Source of the DNA: Thermoflexales bacterium
Lineage (GTDB): Bacteria; Chloroflexota; Anaerolineae; Fen-1058
NCBI GenBank assembly: GCA_016931085.1
Contig: JAFGFO010000293.1
Coordinates: 1-64,000, forward strand
Reading direction: 5' to 3'
DNA: 64,000 bases
Below are positions 22,312 to 30,504 of the stretch, in pieces. Position numbers and translations under genes: made by a program. Position 1 is the first letter of the stretch. Every line of letters begins with the position of its first letter. The notes beneath the pieces are model-generated. The model did not search any database. It saw nothing but the letters and a program-made list of their open reading frames with translations, and was not told where the DNA came from.

Positions 22312-24537
22312 TTATTTGTCCCCAGTATCCCATACAAGCACCGCATTGTCCGGCCAAGGTTCGCCTTGCTCGGAGATGGCGGCCAGGCGCAGCCCATCCT
22401 CAGGTCGATACAAGCCTACTTTGATTTGCACGGCGTCGAGCGAGTGTGTCGCTGGCAAGACGAGTACGTGCTCATCGAGCACGCGGTCGCCGCTTTGCCA
22501 GAGTGAGACGGGGAAGCTGCCGCCCATCGGCGGCCCATCGCCTGTGGCCACCAGCGCGCCCCCCAAGTCGTAGGCGTGCACAAAGATGGTTGCGTTGGTA
22601 GGCAGCGGCTTGAGGCTCTGCCACAGCAGGCTTACGTGGATGCCGTCCGCTTGTTCGCTCACCTGGGCGTGGCTCAGGGCGATACTTTGGTCGAACGTGG
22701 CCGGCCGGACCAGGCGCGCGTCTTTGGGCAAGGTAGGAAGAGACGTGCCGGCCACGCGCCGGGTACCGAGCGTGAGCGTATCCCCGGCTGGCTGACCATC
22801 CAGGCTGAGCGGCAGTCGAGTCCCGTCCTGGGCGTGGTATACGATGGCCTGGACCCGCCAGGCTTGTGTGAAGCCCGTGTCGGCTGGCAGGGGCAGCCGG
22901 TAGCGATCCACACTCACCGGCCCGAGCGGCCAGGCCGATGTGGGCAGATTGCCGCCGCCGGGCCAGGTGTTAAAGTTGAGCAAGGTGCGCGTGTCACCGG
23001 GGGCAAGAGCCGCCAGTTGCAGCGCCAGGGTATAGTCGGCTGCTATGGGCTGAAGCGCGCGCCAGTACAAGGTGATATCCAGGTAACTGCCTGGGCCTAA
23101 CGATTCGGACTCGAGATCGTATCCCAGCAAGCCGATGGCTGGCCCGAATTGCGCCTGAAGGGCGTGCTGCGGTTTAATGCGAGTGGCATCCACGAGTGGG
23201 GGTGGGGCAAACAGGGGACGTACCCACACCAGCAGAGCCAGCAGCCCCACACACGCCGCCGCCAGGGCGCCGCCATAGCCCAGGCGCGGCCAACGCCAGG
23301 CTAGACCGTAGGCCAGCAGTGTGGACGCAGCTCCCACGGCGCTGAACAAGAGCCGCCCGCCGGGGGCAGGTGTGGTCATGTTCCAGCGCAGCCAGCCGAT
23401 CAATACAAATCCAAGCCAAGCTGCCAGGTAGACAGCTCGTAGGCGGGTAGGGCGGTCTTCACGCCGCAGCCCCCAGGCCACACCGACAAAGCCAAGCCCG
23501 ACGACTAATGCCCAGGCCGCGTAGTATGGCGAACTGTCGAAAAACGCGCACGGAAATTGTCCCCAATAGGAGCGAAAGACCAGGCCAAGCTCGGACAGCA
23601 GCAGGCCTGGGGCGATTGCTCCCCGCCGCCCGACAATGTCCAGCATCGGCGCCAGGCCCGTCGGATCGCCGTACAACTGCCAGTTGCGCAGGTACCACCA
23701 GCCGGCGACGAGCAGCATTATGCCTCCCGCGACTGCTGCGTTTTTGACGGTTGACAGTTGAATTTTGAAAATTGAAAATTGAAAATTGAAAATTGATATA
23801 GCGGCCAACGGCACCAGCAGTAGCCCAGTCAGTTTGGAAATCGCTGCCAGCCCGATCAAGCCTCCCAACAGCAACGCCCGGCGTGAGCTGAGCCCTTCCT
23901 GGACCACGAGGAGGATCACATAGACTGCCCAGGTGATGACGGGTGTGGCGACGTTGTCATTATTGACGCTGCTGGCGACGATGAGGAATTGGGGATTGAA
24001 GGCGGTCAACGCCGTCGCCAGCTCCGGAACGCCGCGCCGGTGCGGAAAAGCCCGCCGTGCAATAGCGTATACGCCGGCTACTGTGAAGGCTTGTAGCACT
24101 ATCGACAGTGCGCGCAGCAGGTGCAGCGCCAACAGCGTATCGCGCCACGGAAATGCTTCGCCCAGCGGTTCGTGGCGCAGCACGGCCTTGTTCGAGCGCA
24201 CCGCCTCCGTGCCGCAGGTGACATACGGGTTAGCAACCAGGTAGGCTTGCACATCGTGGGTTGAAATGCGAGACAGGCGCAGCAGGGGACCGGCCAACAG
24301 GTAGTAAAGCGATGGTTGGCTGGCTTCCTGGCGCACGTGGTAATCTTCCAGGCCGGCCTGAGCCTGTACGGGCAGCCTGCCCCTTTCGGCCACGTAGCGC
24401 ACCACGCCAAAATGCTCGACCTCGTCCAGCCCTTCGAAGGGCGGGATAATCACGCTGTAGGCCAGGGCCAGCGCCATGTATGTGGCGATAATGAGTCCTG
24501 CGGCGCGCAGCTTGTTCGTCGATGACCTCGTTGCCAT
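22312..24537 (-). CDS. GT-C-type membrane glycosyltransferase, DUF2142-like
   Basis: 741 residues from ATG 24537 (an upstream start at 24585 has no signal). About ten membrane spans fill residues 10-455. The first extracytoplasmic loop has 'PPFEGLDEVEHFGVVRYV', the acidic motif position of GT-C enzymes and characteristic of DUF2142. The C-terminal ~280 residues are an extracytoplasmic beta-rich region with two copies of the domain shared by most GT-C proteins here ('FVHAYDLGGALVATGDGPP', then 'VQIKVGLYRPEDGLRLAA'). The likely role is transfer of sugar from a polyprenyl-phosphate donor outside the membrane. A heptamer array (23744-23799) codes 'FNFQFSIFKIQLSTVK' before a membrane span. The promoter predicts a leaderless message starting at the ATG. 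Confidence 0.78.
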   Translation of the reverse strand: MATRSSTNKLRAAGLIIATYMALALAYSVIIPPFEGLDEVEHFGVVRYVAERGRLPVQAQAGLEDYHVRQEASQPSLYYLLAGPLLRLSRISTHDVQAYLVANPYVTCGTEAVRSNKAVLRHEPLGEAFPWRDTLLALHLLRALSIVLQAFTVAGVYAIARRAFPHRRGVPELATALTAFNPQFLIVASSVNNDNVATPVITWAVYVILLVVQEGLSSRRALLLGGLIGLAAISKLTGLLLVPLAAISIFNFQFSIFKIQLSTVKNAAVAGGIMLLVAGWWYLRNWQLYGDPTGLAPMLDIVGRRGAIAPGLLLSELGLVFRSYWGQFPCAFFDSSPYYAAWALVVGLGFVGVAWGLRREDRPTRLRAVYLAAWLGFVLIGWLRWNMTTPAPGGRLLFSAVGAASTLLAYGLAWRWPRLGYGGALAAACVGLLALLVWVRPLFAPPPLVDATRIKPQHALQAQFGPAIGLLGYDLESESLGPGSYLDITLYWRALQPIAADYTLALQLAALAPGDTRTLLNFNTWPGGGNLPTSAWPLGPVSVDRYRLPLPADTGFTQAWRVQAIVYHAQDGTRLPLSLDGQPAGDTLTLGTRRVAGTSLPTLPKDARLVRPATFDQSIALSHAQVSEQADGIHVSLLWQSLKPLPTNATIFVHAYDLGGALVATGDGPPMGGSFPVSLWQSGDRVLDEHVLVLPATHSLDAVQIKVGLYRPEDGLRLAAISEQGEPWPDNAVLVWDTGDK
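23744..23799. repeat. Heptamer array, eight units, inside GT-C gene
   Basis: TTGACGG, TTGACAG, TTGAATT, TTGAAAA four times and TTGATAT, in strict register. It is read on the minus strand, where no stop codon arises. Confidence 0.9.
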
Positions 24538-24543
24538 AAAGTG

Positions 24544-24593
24544 ATTGTACCTGATTCGGCGTATTTGACAAATCGAATGAATCATTGTACAGT
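24544..24593. promoter_or_regulatory. Overlapping divergent promoters
   Basis: Plus strand: TTGACA (24565-24570), 17 bp, TACAGT (24588-24593), driving the DUF4956/CotH operon at 24622. Minus strand: TTGTCA (24571-24566), 16 bp, TACAAT (24549-24544), only 6 nt before the GT-C ATG at 24537, predicting leaderless transcription. The two -35 boxes overlap, so the promoters should compete. Confidence 0.65.
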
Positions 24594-24621
24594 CTCGCTG
24601 TGATAAGTGGGAGGATAGGTT

Positions 24622-25296
24622 ATGATTGAATGGCAGACAATGATTGCAACATCGTCTTTCGCGTCCATGGTGATCAATCTGGCGCTGGCAGCCGTGTTAT
24701 CGATGGCGCTGGCGTGGCATTACGAACGCTTTGGCATGGCGTTGTCAAACCGGGCCCGCTTCGCCTATTTGCTGCCGCTGCTGGCGATGACGACGACGCT
24801 CGTCATTTCCATGATCAAGTCGTCTTTGGCGCTGTCTTTGGGATTGGTGGGGGCCTTGTCTATCGTGCGCTTTCGCGCCGCGATCAAAGAGCCTGAGGAA
24901 TTGATTTACCTTTTCATCGCCATCGCGATCGGGCTGGGGGCCGGCGCCGACCAACGCCTGCCCACGATCGCCGGCTCGCTGTTGATCCTCGGCTTTATGC
25001 TCATGCGCAGCGCGCTTGCCCGCAAGCCGCAGCGCAGCAACCTGTACCTGACGATCCAGGCCGGGCATGACGGCGAGCCTTCAGCCATGCTCGATCAGAT
25101 TAACGCCGTGCTGCTGGAGCACGTGCCGGTGGCGGATTTGCGCCGCCTCGACAGCCACGATCACACGCTGCACTCAACCTATTACGTCGATTGCCCCGAT
25201 GCACTTACGCTGGCACGTTTGCTGGATGGCCTCAAGAAAGCTGCCCCGGGCTGTGAAGTTAGCTTTATCCAGCAGGAAATTGCATTGGGGGCTTGA
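24622..25296 (+). CDS. DUF4956 membrane protein
   Basis: 224 residues from ATG 24622 after GGGAGGAT. Four membrane spans lie in the first ~130 residues (FASMVINLALAAVLSMALAW; FAYLLPLLAMTTTLVISMI; ALSLGLVGALSIVRFRAAI; LIYLFIAIAIGLGAGA), with the signature 'GALSIVRFRAAIKEPEELIYLF'. The C-terminus is a cytosolic ferredoxin-fold-like domain. DUF4956 proteins are commonly encoded beside VTC-domain and CotH proteins, and exactly those follow. The role is not established; the association suggests an envelope polymer or phosphorylation function. Confidence 0.88.
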   Translation: MIEWQTMIATSSFASMVINLALAAVLSMALAWHYERFGMALSNRARFAYLLPLLAMTTTLVISMIKSSLALSLGLVGALSIVRFRAAIKEPEELIYLFIAIAIGLGAGADQRLPTIAGSLLILGFMLMRSALARKPQRSNLYLTIQAGHDGEPSAMLDQINAVLLEHVPVADLRRLDSHDHTLHSTYYVDCPDALTLARLLDGLKKAAPGCEVSFIQQEIALGA

Positions 25297-25300
25297 GCCT

Positions 25301-26941
25301 GTGAAAATCAGCCGGCAGGATTCCCATCTTCCGGATGGCGGACGGTTTGCTTATCGCCGCGCGTTTTCCATGCGCCGCGAGCTTCTCGCGCCCCTATCGC
25401 TCTTGCTGGTGTTGGGCCTGCTTGCTGCCGGCTATGGCTTGGGCTGGCACGTTCCGCTGGCGCGCTATTTGCGCTCCCAAGTGCTGTCGATCTGGTCGCG
25501 TTCCAGTCTGCCCACGTTATACCTGGACGTGGCTTTCCAGGACGCCCAACGACTCCAGGCGCAGCGTCAGCACGCGCTGGCGACGGGGGCATATATCCCT
25601 GCGCCTGGCGAGGCCATCAGTGCCACAGCTCGCCTGGCCGATCAGCTCGTCCCGATCCAAATCGACTTGCTGGGAGGGATTGTCGAGCCGGGCCAGGCTG
25701 GCGGCTGGAAGATCAAGCTTGCTACGCTGAATGGGCGCGCTCTGTTGGGGTGGCGACACCTGGGACTGTCCCCGTGGTCGATGGCGGCCTGGGGGCTTGG
25801 CGCCAACCTGGAGCTTGAGGGGGGGGCAGGCTTGTCTGTCCAGCCCGTCTGGCTCGTGCTCAACGGCGACGCGCTGGGCCTGTATGGTGCCTGGCCCGCG
25901 TCTGTCGCCGAGTTGATCGCCCAGCGTGACTGCCCCGATCAACTTTCCGAAAGCGCTTTAGACTGCGTCCGGCCGGGCAGCGTCGCTTATTTTGATTATA
26001 CGCTTTACTGGCAGGAATGGCAGCGTCAGCGTGGAGAGGGACTGTCGCCCACGTTGGTGGATTTGTCGAATTGCCAGGCGGCTGTGGCGAGAACCTGGGA
26101 TGGCTCACCTGGCGCGAGCGAGGCTGTGTCTCTTTTGAGCGATTTGCAGGGCGGCAGCCGCGCCCCATCGGACGTGTTGGACGTGGAGCGCGTGGCTACC
26201 TGGCTGGCACTGGCCACGCTCTGGCAGGGCAACCCGCCCGGCGATTGGACGGGCCTGGCCTTTTATTTGGATCCCGCCACGGCGCGCCTGGAGCCGATTG
26301 TGAGGGGCGAGCAGCTTTCGGCCGCAAGCTCTGGCGAGCTGGAATGGCCGGCTTGCTTTGACGATCCGCTCATCCAGGCTGCCTACGTGCGGGCGTTGGA
26401 GAGAATCAGCCGCCCGGACTATTTACAGTGGCTGCGAGCGGAATTGGGACAGCCTTTTGAGCTGGTGCAGGGATTAGGAGGTGAGCCGGAACTTGGCTGG
26501 GACGAGTTGGCGGCGCGCCAGGAGCGCATCGCGCGCTGGCTGCGCCCATCCCAGGCTGTGTGGGCGAGCTGGGCCGCGCCGCAGGTGCCTGCCCCTGACG
26601 CGGTCGTGCGGGTCAGCCTGGCCAACTTGCAGCGCGTGCCGGTGCATGTGCTGGGCTTTGATCTCGGCCAAAGCACGTTCTTGCCGTTGGACCCGGCCTG
26701 GGTGGAAGATGGCCAAGATGTGTTGGTTGAGGGTGATCTGGGGGCCGAGCCGGCCGGCGGCATTCTCTTGCGCGCGGCAGACGGCCGGCGGCAGCGCTTT
26801 GTGAGCCTGGCCTTGCCGTATACGCGTGTCTTTTCCGCCGCCCGTGCGCCGGGCGAGTCCCTGGATATTCGCGTGCTCACCCAATTGTCGGGACAGGCGC
26901 GGCGGCAAAGCGCCCCCGTGCGGCTCAGCCTGAAACCTTGA
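25301..26941 (+). CDS. Degenerate CotH-like exported protein
   Basis: 546 residues from GTG 25301, just after the DUF4956 stop; the open frame extends further upstream only inside DUF4956 in another frame. An N-terminal anchor or signal lies at ~24-48 (LLAPLSLLLVLGLLAAGYGLGW). The rest aligns by eye to the C-terminal half of the CotH protein at 27724: 'VATWLALATLWQG...', 'ARLEPIVRGEQL', then 'DDPLIQAAYVRALERISRPDYL' against 'NDPSLQAAYVEAALDVTSPDYL'. The N-terminal CotH kinase signature (KLKGDW...) is not recognisable, so it may be a non-catalytic paralog. It lies between DUF4956 and VTC and is probably co-transcribed with both. Confidence 0.68.
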   Translation: MKISRQDSHLPDGGRFAYRRAFSMRRELLAPLSLLLVLGLLAAGYGLGWHVPLARYLRSQVLSIWSRSSLPTLYLDVAFQDAQRLQAQRQHALATGAYIPAPGEAISATARLADQLVPIQIDLLGGIVEPGQAGGWKIKLATLNGRALLGWRHLGLSPWSMAAWGLGANLELEGGAGLSVQPVWLVLNGDALGLYGAWPASVAELIAQRDCPDQLSESALDCVRPGSVAYFDYTLYWQEWQRQRGEGLSPTLVDLSNCQAAVARTWDGSPGASEAVSLLSDLQGGSRAPSDVLDVERVATWLALATLWQGNPPGDWTGLAFYLDPATARLEPIVRGEQLSAASSGELEWPACFDDPLIQAAYVRALERISRPDYLQWLRAELGQPFELVQGLGGEPELGWDELAARQERIARWLRPSQAVWASWAAPQVPAPDAVVRVSLANLQRVPVHVLGFDLGQSTFLPLDPAWVEDGQDVLVEGDLGAEPAGGILLRAADGRRQRFVSLALPYTRVFSAARAPGESLDIRVLTQLSGQARRQSAPVRLSLKP

Positions 26942-26963
26942 CGCCTTAAACCTGAAACGATTT

Positions 26964-27653
26964 ATGCAAGACTTTCAAGCTCGCTACGAAATCAAGTTGG
27001 TGTGCCCGTCCGACTGGCTGCCCCAGGTGGAAAGCGCGGTGCGCCTGCACCCCGAGGGCTTTCGGACGGCTTTCCCGCCCCGGCGCGTCAACAACATTTA
27101 CCTGGATTCCTGGGACGCCGGCAGCGTGACGAGCAATCTCAGCGGGGTGGGCGAGCGCGCCAAGCTGCGCTGGCGCTGGTATGGGCCGGCCCTCAGCGCG
27201 AGCGCCGGTCAGCTCGAGTTGAAGCGCAAGCGCGGGCTGGTGGGCTGGAAGGAGGTGTGCGTCGTAGCTGAAGCGCTCGATCTGGCACGCCCCTGGCCGC
27301 ACGTGTTGGACGTGCTGCGCCAGCAGGCCGACGAGCGTTTTCAGGTGTGGTTGAGCCAGGTCAGCAGCCCGGCGATCGTCAACCACTATGAGCGCAGCTA
27401 TTACGTTTCCTGGGACGGCCAGCTCCGCCTGACGCTTGATACGCGGCAGATCGTCTACGACCAGCGCTTTTCTCGTTATCCGAATTTGCGCTACCGCGCG
27501 CCTCTGATGGATACACTGATCGTCGAGTTAAAGGCGGGCGCGCGCCTGGCCAATCGATTGTCGGCGGCGCTCGGCGCCTTGCCCTTCCGCCCGGAGCGCA
27601 ACTCCAAGTACATCAACGGCTTTATGGCCACATCCGACTTTTTGAGAGGATGA
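26964..27653 (+). CDS. VTC-domain protein (polyphosphate-polymerase-like)
   Basis: 229 residues, almost exactly one VTC domain. Tunnel-fold motifs in order: 'RYEIKLV' at the start, 'RRVNNIYLDS' (~47-56), 'RAKLRWRWYG', 'LELKRKRGLVGWKE', 'HYERSYYVS', 'LRLTLD', 'DTLIVELKAG' and the final 'ERNSKYINGF'. The basic residues and Glu needed by this triphosphate-tunnel-like fold are present. In yeast Vtc4 the domain makes polyphosphate; bacterial homologs next to CotH and DUF4956 are uncharacterised. It starts 22 nt after the preceding gene and contains no membrane span. Confidence 0.88.
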   Translation: MQDFQARYEIKLVCPSDWLPQVESAVRLHPEGFRTAFPPRRVNNIYLDSWDAGSVTSNLSGVGERAKLRWRWYGPALSASAGQLELKRKRGLVGWKEVCVVAEALDLARPWPHVLDVLRQQADERFQVWLSQVSSPAIVNHYERSYYVSWDGQLRLTLDTRQIVYDQRFSRYPNLRYRAPLMDTLIVELKAGARLANRLSAALGALPFRPERNSKYINGFMATSDFLRG

Positions 27654-27660
27654 CGCAAGG

Positions 27661-27689
27661 GTAGGGGCGGGTTTGAAACCCGCCCCTAC
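27661..27689. repeat. Perfect 29-bp palindrome (REP-like)
   Basis: GTAGGGGCGGGTTT and AAACCCGCCCCTAC around a central G, directly after the VTC gene. Palindromes of this wording are common dispersed repeats. It may act as a terminator or mRNA stabiliser before the CotH gene. Confidence 0.85.
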
Positions 27690-27723
27690 GGGCGTTTCCG
27701 TCGTCGGTGTAGAGTTTGTGGGT

Positions 27724-30378
27724 ATGAGAACTAGAAACAGTCTTGATCAGAGCGAGGGGCAAGATCACACGCCGGGCAAGCCGGGTGGCGTGCCGGCCGT
27801 TTTGCCTTGGGCACGCTGGGCGGCGCGTGCCGGCCTGCTCAGCCTGGTTTTCTTGGGAGGTATGCTGTTCAAGCAGGCCGGCCCGGCACAGCCTTGTCTC
27901 GCGCCGGGTAAGCATTCCTGGCTGGCCTCAGCAACGCCCGCTCCCGCTGCCGCGCCGTTGCCCGCGCCCACTCCCGCGCCTGCTCTGAGCCGGCAGTTGC
28001 CCACGCTCGATATCACGATCCCTCTCCCGTATTACGAGCAAATCGCCGCCGTGCGCGAGCACGCCCTCAAGCTGGGCATCCTCCTGGCCAAAGATAACGT
28101 ACAAGTGCCGGCCACGCTGCGCTACGAGGGTGTTGATATGCCCGTCGAGATCAGCCTCAAGGGTGACTGGACCGACCACCTGCGCGGCGACAAGTGGTCG
28201 TTTCGCATCAGGATGGATAACAACTATCGCCTGTTTGGCTTGGCGGTCTTTTCGATCCACAACCCGCCCGTTCGCAATTACGCTAACGAATGGGGCTATA
28301 TGGCTAACCTGCGGCGGGATGACGTGCTGGGCTTGCGTTACCAGTTCGTGAACCTGGTCTTGAATGGTCAACCCAAGGGCATGTACGCGCTTGAAGAAGG
28401 CTTTAGCAAAGAGCTGTTCGAAGCGCAGGGCCGGCGTGAAGGCTTGATCATGCGCTACAACGAAGACCTGATGTGGACCTACCGCGCGTTGTACGCGAAG
28501 CGCTACGTGCCGCGCGGCATCGAGGCTTTTTACATGCTCGACGAGTACCAGGCTGGCAAGATCGCCTCCTGGCCCGGCCTGGCCGCCCAACGCCAGGTGG
28601 CCGAGGGAATGCTGCGTGGCGTCTGGACGGGCCAACTGCCCGCCTCGGAGGCCTTTGACGTCGAGCTAATGGGGCGCTTTCTGGCTCTGACCAACTTGTG
28701 GGGCGGGCGGCATGGCTTGTACTGGCACAACTTGCGCTATTATTACAACCCACTCTCGATGCGCATCGAACCGATCGGCTTCAACGCCAATGCGCTCCAC
28801 GAGGGTAACAGTGAGATTGATTGGCCTCCCGAGGTGTTTTATAACGACCCCTCGCTCCAGGCGGCCTACGTCGAGGCAGCGCTCGATGTGACCTCCCCCG
28901 ACTATTTGCGGCAACTGGAGGCTGATTTAGGAGCCGAGTTTGCCGCGCTGAACGAGATCCTGGAGCCTGAATTTGGCGAGCTGCCCTTGCCGTGGGACAA
29001 ACTGCGGGAGCGCGCCCAAGAAATCCGCCAGCGACTCCAGCCTTACCAGGCGGTGTATGCTTACTTGCCGTCAAGCCTGACTGGTACTGTGGAGGTGGGC
29101 AACGTGCTGGATTGGCCAGTGCAGCTCGTGGGCCTGGAGAGTGGCGATCAGTTTGTCTCCCTGGAGCGTGGCTGGGTGGCCGATGAGTCACGGCCGCTGC
29201 TGGCGCCTGGCGTTGACGAATTGGCACTGCTGCCCCTGTCGGCAGACGCGCGGGACGTGGCGTATGCCCGCATCGCTGTCCCCCAGGCTGTCTTGTCGCT
29301 GACGGCCTCCACGCCGCTCACGGTGGTGACTCGCCTTCTGGGCGCAGCAGATGCCGACATGCAGCGCCAGCCCGCCTGGCTGCGTTACCCGCTGCCATTA
29401 GAGCACAGCCCGCGCGCCTCCGTCAGCCTGGAGCAAGCCTTGGCCCAGCACGCTTTCCTGGAACGCGGGCAAGAGGCAGATTGGCTGCTGGTGGCACCTG
29501 GCGAGTGGACGGTGGTGGGCGACCTGGTCCTGCCAGCCGGCTATGGCCTCTACATGGGGCCGGGCACGACGCTGCGCTTTGGCGAGGGCGCTATCCTGTC
29601 GCTTGATCGTGGGCCGCTGCTGCTTGAAGGCCGCTCAGATGCACCTGTCTTGTTGACGGCAGCCGAGGGCGCGGAAACGTGGGGAGGTATAGCCGTTGTG
29701 GAGGCGGGGGTGCCCTCCGCGCTGCGCCACGTCACGATCGAAAAGACGGGCGGCCTGCATCGTCCTGGTTGGGGCACTACAGCCGGTGTGACGTTCTACA
29801 AGAGTCCGGCGCGCCTGGCTTACTGCTACTTGTTGTACAACCAGACCGAGGACGCGATCAACTTTGTGCACAGCCCGTTCGAGCTCCTGGACAGCGAGCT
29901 GGCTTTTACTTCCTATGACGCGCTCGATTCGGATTTTTCGACCGGCCTGGTGGAAAGGTGCGCGTTCCACGACACGGGCAACGATGGCCTGGACATAAGC
30001 GGTACTCGCCTGACCGTCCGCGATATGACGGCGACGGATATAGGCGACAAGGCCATTTCGGTGGGCGAAAACAGCCAGGCTGACGTCGATGGCTTGACGG
30101 CAACGCGCGTCTATATGGGCGTGGGGGCCAAGGACGGCTCGCAGCTCACGCTGCGGAATGCCGCCATTTCACAGGCGTTGATCACCGGCCTGGCTGCCTA
30201 TACCAAGAAGCCCGAGTATGGACCGGCGACGATCACTGCTTCGGCCGTTCGTTTTGACGAGGTCGCGCGCCAGACGCTGGTTCAGACCGGCAACTGGATC
30301 GACCTGGACGGAACGCGCGTCTGGGGTGTTGCAGTCGACGTGGAAAAGCTGTACTTGCCGTTCACGAAGGAACGATGA
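27724..30378 (+). CDS. CotH kinase-like protein with C-terminal right-handed beta-helix
   Basis: 884 residues from ATG 27724. An in-frame TTG at 27673 lies inside the palindrome and is rejected. A signal/anchor is at ~38-55, then a Pro/Ala/Thr linker. The CotH domain (~105-430) has 'VEISLKGDWTDHLRGDKWSFRIRM', cut by eye into the usual 'K(G)...WS(F)R' motif, then 'FVNLVLNGQPKGMYALEE'. The latter matches the spore-coat kinase CotH pattern for nucleotide binding. Residues ~600-860 are a parallel beta-helix ('WGGIAVVEAGVPSALRHVTI', 'LLDSELAFTSYDALDSDFS'), typical of carbohydrate-binding or lyase folds. The end 'EKLYLPFTKER' resembles the Chloroflexota terminal motif. It is probably an extracytoplasmic protein kinase-like enzyme on the cell surface. 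Confidence 0.82.
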   Translation: MRTRNSLDQSEGQDHTPGKPGGVPAVLPWARWAARAGLLSLVFLGGMLFKQAGPAQPCLAPGKHSWLASATPAPAAAPLPAPTPAPALSRQLPTLDITIPLPYYEQIAAVREHALKLGILLAKDNVQVPATLRYEGVDMPVEISLKGDWTDHLRGDKWSFRIRMDNNYRLFGLAVFSIHNPPVRNYANEWGYMANLRRDDVLGLRYQFVNLVLNGQPKGMYALEEGFSKELFEAQGRREGLIMRYNEDLMWTYRALYAKRYVPRGIEAFYMLDEYQAGKIASWPGLAAQRQVAEGMLRGVWTGQLPASEAFDVELMGRFLALTNLWGGRHGLYWHNLRYYYNPLSMRIEPIGFNANALHEGNSEIDWPPEVFYNDPSLQAAYVEAALDVTSPDYLRQLEADLGAEFAALNEILEPEFGELPLPWDKLRERAQEIRQRLQPYQAVYAYLPSSLTGTVEVGNVLDWPVQLVGLESGDQFVSLERGWVADESRPLLAPGVDELALLPLSADARDVAYARIAVPQAVLSLTASTPLTVVTRLLGAADADMQRQPAWLRYPLPLEHSPRASVSLEQALAQHAFLERGQEADWLLVAPGEWTVVGDLVLPAGYGLYMGPGTTLRFGEGAILSLDRGPLLLEGRSDAPVLLTAAEGAETWGGIAVVEAGVPSALRHVTIEKTGGLHRPGWGTTAGVTFYKSPARLAYCYLLYNQTEDAINFVHSPFELLDSELAFTSYDALDSDFSTGLVERCAFHDTGNDGLDISGTRLTVRDMTATDIGDKAISVGENSQADVDGLTATRVYMGVGAKDGSQLTLRNAAISQALITGLAAYTKKPEYGPATITASAVRFDEVARQTLVQTGNWIDLDGTRVWGVAVDVEKLYLPFTKER

Positions 30379-30504
30379 TGCGCTATTTCGAAAATGAATC
30401 ACGAATGACACGAATAGACGAATTTCACGAATATCTTTTGAAATTTAGCCTAATTCGTGTCATCCGTCCCGGAGTCCAATTAGCCCCAAAGGGGATTCGT
30501 GATT
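30379..30504. repeat. Nested inverted repeats with CACGAAT units, intergenic
   Basis: Inner pair ATGACACGAAT (30405-30415) / ATTCGTGTCAT (30453-30463) and outer pair AATCACGAAT (30397-30406) / ATTCGTGATT (30495-30504) are exact. The outer right arm covers the GTG start of the next gene, so folding could hide its start. Confidence 0.75.

Noticed and set aside
25067..25300. Upstream extension of the degenerate CotH-like protein
   Set aside because: It overlaps the end of the DUF4956 gene in another frame; GTG 25301 directly after that stop is more plausible.
27673..27724. TTG start for the beta-helix CotH protein
   Set aside because: The TTG lies within the 29-bp palindrome and has no ribosome site; ATG 27724 leaves the signal segment intact.
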